Part shown: positions 8,502 through 10,973 of the stretch, piece after piece
Numbering within the stretch: the first letter of the stretch is position 1
Layout of the letters: each line of letters begins with the position of its first letter
Source: Tricholomella constricta
Lineage: Eukaryota; Basidiomycota; Agaricomycetes; Agaricales; Lyophyllaceae
Direction of reading: 5' to 3'
Assembly (NCBI GenBank): GCA_013368375.1
Contig: JAACJP010000076.1
Location: 1-10,973, forward strand
Length of the DNA stretch: 10,973 nucleotides
Translations under genes and position numbers: made by a program
Notes under the pieces: model-generated
What the model was told of the DNA's origin: nothing
Databases searched by the model: none
What the model saw: the letters and a program-made list of their open reading frames with translations, nothing else

Positions 8502-10018
8502 CTATGTAAGCAAGATTGATACAAAGGGGTAGATATGATGCACCAAGAACTGGTCGGTCTGATGTCTGCAGCGGCAATGAATGATAAATCGGAGTTGCCA
8601 CATGAAATTATGGGGCAACATACTCATAGAATACGATTCCAGTGTGATCATTTGCCAGGTTAAAGTTGTAGGCATGAGCATCTGCAGGATCGTTCGGATT
8701 GACGCCGAGCATGATACCGCACAGAAGTGCACAATTCTGGAATTTGCATTAGCAAATTGTCAAGGTGGATAAATCAGGACGGGATACTCACATCGGCACG
8801 AATTTTGTCGGCACCCCACGAAGCGACCAGATTTCATCGCTAAAATATAGAAGGTCAGTTCTAAACATTACCGTCAGATTCTGTGCACATACTAACGGCA
8901 AAGTCGTCACAGTCAAAAATTTCGTGTCGCCACACCTTGTTCCCTTGGCCAAGGCCAGTAGTAGCCCAGACTTGGTGCCAGACGTCCGCGCTGAGAATAA
9001 GATATCTATCGCGAAAAAGGTCTGTTGCTGTTTTTCCTTCTCCCAGTCAAAGAAACTCACTCTCCGTCTAAAGGTAACCTCGATAGTTTTGTGCCAGATG
9101 AGGGTTGTTCCTGATAGCCAAACGTACTTCGGCACTTGTAGCGCTCATGCGCTGGAAGCTCCACTTCTGGTGACTGTTGTCATCTTCCCACTGGTGCCAG
9201 TCCACCCGTAGATCGGAGTGCCATTGCTGCTGCCGCTAGAAATGGATTTAGACAAAGTGAACGTGGGCAATGCGATGACAGTGGTTACCCGTTGTAGAGG
9301 TCAGCAAATGCTGGTCAAAAAATCATCAGTCAGATATCCGTATCACGGAGGAGCATTCGACTCGTACTTTTTGACGCGTAATTCTGTGTCCAGAAAAAAA
9401 GCGATGGTCATGAATACGGCGAGAAAGTGTGAAAGGCAGTAGATACTTACTTCCAGCTCGTGCCGTCGATAGCCTTCTTGATGGTCCACTTCTGATTGTC
9501 TCCGGTCCTTAATCATCCTTCAGTCTTAGTTTTCACGGCTGCCGAACCTAGAAGACGCGCGTCATGCGCGCTAAATACAGTAGTGGTGAACGGCGCGAAT
9601 TCATAGCTCACTCTCCTCTAGATCCAGGTAGGTGCCACCAGCAAGGTTGCGAAGCGTGAAGGTGTCAGCCTCGCCGGTTGCCTCAGCCAGCCACAGTTGG
9701 TTCAGGCCGCCATTATCTGCCCATGCAGTCACCGCGGTGCCTTAGATCGGAATTCTGTGAATTGACATTTCATACGCTTCTTGAGAAATGCAACGCACCG
9801 TTGGTGGCGGAACCTAAACTTCAAGCATGATAATTATCACCATGTGTTGTTAGATCCGCTTGACGGTACACCTACCGTCGTTAAGATCAAGAACAATGGG
9901 GACCGCCGAGTTGGAAATTCGATCTGGTATGCACACAGATAAGTAAACTGTCTAGCAACCAAGCAGACGGCTGGCGGGAGTCAGTAGGAAGGCTCACAGA
10001 CTCGCGTTGCAAGACCAT
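8502..10018 (-). pseudogene. MOA-like chimeric lectin (ricin-B beta-trefoil + papain-like cysteine protease), decayed
   Basis: Resembles Marasmius oreades agglutinin, a defence lectin that binds alpha-galactosyl glycans and carries a calcium-dependent cysteine protease domain. Proposed exons on the minus strand: 10018-9998, about 9933-9876, 9813-9799, 9740-9612, 9547-9451, 9383-9368, 9310-9289, 9235-9061, 9005-8897, 8839-8792, 8736-8624, 8565-8502; the introns between are GT-AG, 50-67 nt. Beta-trefoil signs: three QxW sites, NQLW (9691-9702), NQKW (9486-9497) and HQKW (9161-9172), with LDLNDG, TYLDLE and ADLYNG strands before them. Protease signs: Cys in DCDDFA (codon 8909-8911), His in AHAYNF (8674-8676), and a Glu 17 residues after that His at the 8624/8565 junction, the spacing known for MOA. 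Breaks: TGA at 9513-9515 in the second repeat, a phase mismatch at the 9451/9383 junction, frame changes near 9183-9203, 9068-9080 (TAG at 9068-9070) and 8810-8835, and an unresolved first junction. Not expected to make a full protein. Confidence 0.85.
9289..9310 (-). other. One of three micro-exons (22 nt) in the lectin relic
   Basis: Flanked by a CAG acceptor (9311-9313) with a CTGAC branch-like site upstream and a GTAACC donor (9288-9283). It encodes ADLYNG in the frame expected for a beta-trefoil strand. The other two are 9799-9813 (15 nt) and 9368-9383 (16 nt). Confidence 0.6.
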
Positions 10019-10695
10019 TGTGAGTTTGAGTAAAGGCAATGTAAGTGTGGTTGGGGAGTTAGATGCGCTCGCTCAGTTTGTTTGAATATTGGTATGGACG
10101 CAGATATTCCGCTGAGCAGGGGAGAGAAATGCGGGGATTTCAGAACAAGGCAGATTCAATGGAAGAAAGTGGCGTGACACCTGCCACCAGGAGGCGTAGA
10201 ATGACAGATGGCAAGTCGTTTTTGATCGTTCGTGCGAGTCGAAAGGGTTGAAAAGTGATCTTTTGAAGCGCGAATGTGCCTTGGAGTCAGCAAAGAATAT
10301 TTCTAACTCTCCGATGAGGAAAGCGCGGTGCTGCTGGCCTGGCTATCAGAATGCGTCAGGAAAATATCGAAGTTGTGTGGACGGCTTCTCATTTGTTAGG
10401 TAAACGAGTGCTCAGCACCACGAGTAGCGTCGGCGGTCGCCTCACCTTGCGAGTTCCATGAGAACTAAGTACTGTCACATCGAGGTTGTGTGGATGGCTT
10501 CTCGATTGTTAGGTAAACGAGTGCTCAGCACCACGAGTAGCGTCGGCGGTCGCCTCACCTTGCGAGTCCCATCAGAATCAAGTTCTGTCAAGTCAAGTAA
10601 AGCCACGAATTTTTAGTACCTTGGCTAACCTCGCATGGCCTGTGAGGATTCCAGGCCGCACTTCATATCAGGACAGCTGGTGAGTTTGTCCTAGA
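10019..10695. other. Non-coding interval upstream of the lectin relic
   Basis: 677 bases. The part next to 10018 would have been the lectin promoter; no clear TATA box is visible on the minus strand. The rest is dominated by the 113-base tandem duplication at 10367-10592. A 62-codon open frame at 10063-10251 shows no family features. Confidence 0.55.
10367..10592. repeat. Two tandem copies of a 113-bp unit
   Basis: Unit 1 is 10367-10479 and unit 2 is 10480-10592. They differ at about a dozen positions, clustered near the unit ends, while a GC-rich core of roughly 60 bases (from TTGTTAGGTAAACG to CCTTGCGAGT) is identical. The core contains the small palindromes GTGCTCAGCAC and GGCGGTCGCC. On the minus strand each core starts CGCAAGGTGAGG, which resembles a splice donor. 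Confidence 0.9.
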
Positions 10696-10973
10696 ATGAC
10701 CAAGAGCATTTGCACGGAGGCTATTAAGCAGAGTTGTGGGATGAACTCTGCGAGAAAAGGGCAAGTTATGCAGCAGATTGAGAAGATTGCCTTGAAGGCC
10801 AGTGACTCTCGGAGCTCTCCTTCACCGGTGATGATTATAGTATGTAAGATAGTTCACATAGAACGACTAACCCCATGTTTGCTTCATTGGCAGATTGAAA
10901 TTGAAATGTGAGCCACCTATTGAATTCGATTGCCGTGATAGCATACCCACCTAATCACTCGCCGGAGTATCAG
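10696..10973 (+). other. Possible 5' end of a plus-strand gene with two introns, cut by the right edge
   Basis: Seen: a GTATGTAAG donor at 10840, a GACTAAC branch-like site at 10864-10870 and a TTGGCAG acceptor at 10893 form a good 54-nt intron. A GTGAGC donor at 10908, CCTAATCAC further on and CAG at the last base form a second of 66 nt, leaving a 14-nt exon between. An ATG at 10696 opens a frame through the first intron. The encoded residues match nothing I know and codon bias is weak, so this may be a 5' UTR or chance. Confidence 0.3.

Noticed and set aside
8765..9211. 148-codon plus-strand open frame
   Set aside because: It lies antisense to several lectin exons and introns and shows no family features.
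9513..9515. TGA read as selenocysteine in the lectin
   Set aside because: Selenocysteine use is not expected in these fungi, and other breaks in the same gene point to a pseudogene.
10367..10592. CRISPR array or LTR pair
   Set aside because: There are only two directly abutting 113-bp copies with no spacers, and no element lies between them.

Overview
The window looks like nuclear DNA of a mushroom-forming basidiomycete (Agaricomycetes, probably Agaricales). The signs are short GT-AG introns of 49-105 nt with CTNAC-like branch sites, a class I histone deacetylase with a low-complexity fungal tail, an F-box gene of the type greatly expanded in agarics, and a ruined gene resembling the Marasmius oreades agglutinin (MOA) family. 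No rRNA, tRNA, CRISPR or bacterial-style operon was seen.

Layout: 46-828 (+) is the tail of a probable pogo/CENP-B-type transposase, cut by the left edge. 829-1567 is non-coding and includes the deacetylase upstream region. 1568-3898 (+) is a complete class I histone deacetylase whose first seven introns can be placed exactly by reading frame; its catalytic set is intact and only its C-terminal end is uncertain. 3899-4647 is non-coding with small tandem repeats. 4648-4902 (-) is a small GC-rich gene for an 84-residue protein I do not recognise. 4903-5566 is non-coding. 5567-7234 (-) is an F-box gene with an in-frame stop and several frame changes, so a pseudogene. 7235-8501 is non-coding but holds a striking 72-nt hairpin. 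8502-10018 (-) is the decayed lectin-protease gene. 10019-10695 holds two tandem copies of a 113-bp unit. The right edge (10696-10973, +) may be the start of another intron-containing gene, with weak support.

The genes do not form a pathway. The deacetylase and the small gene look like stable, GC-rich housekeeping neighbours converging on 3899-4647. Everything from about 5.5 kb rightward looks like an accessory region in decay: two broken genes on the minus strand, repeats and little other coding. The most notable find is the MOA-like gene. About twelve exons, three QxW carbohydrate-site motifs and the Cys, His and Glu of the protease domain can still be read, but stops and frame breaks interrupt it, so it is a recent relic of a defence lectin.
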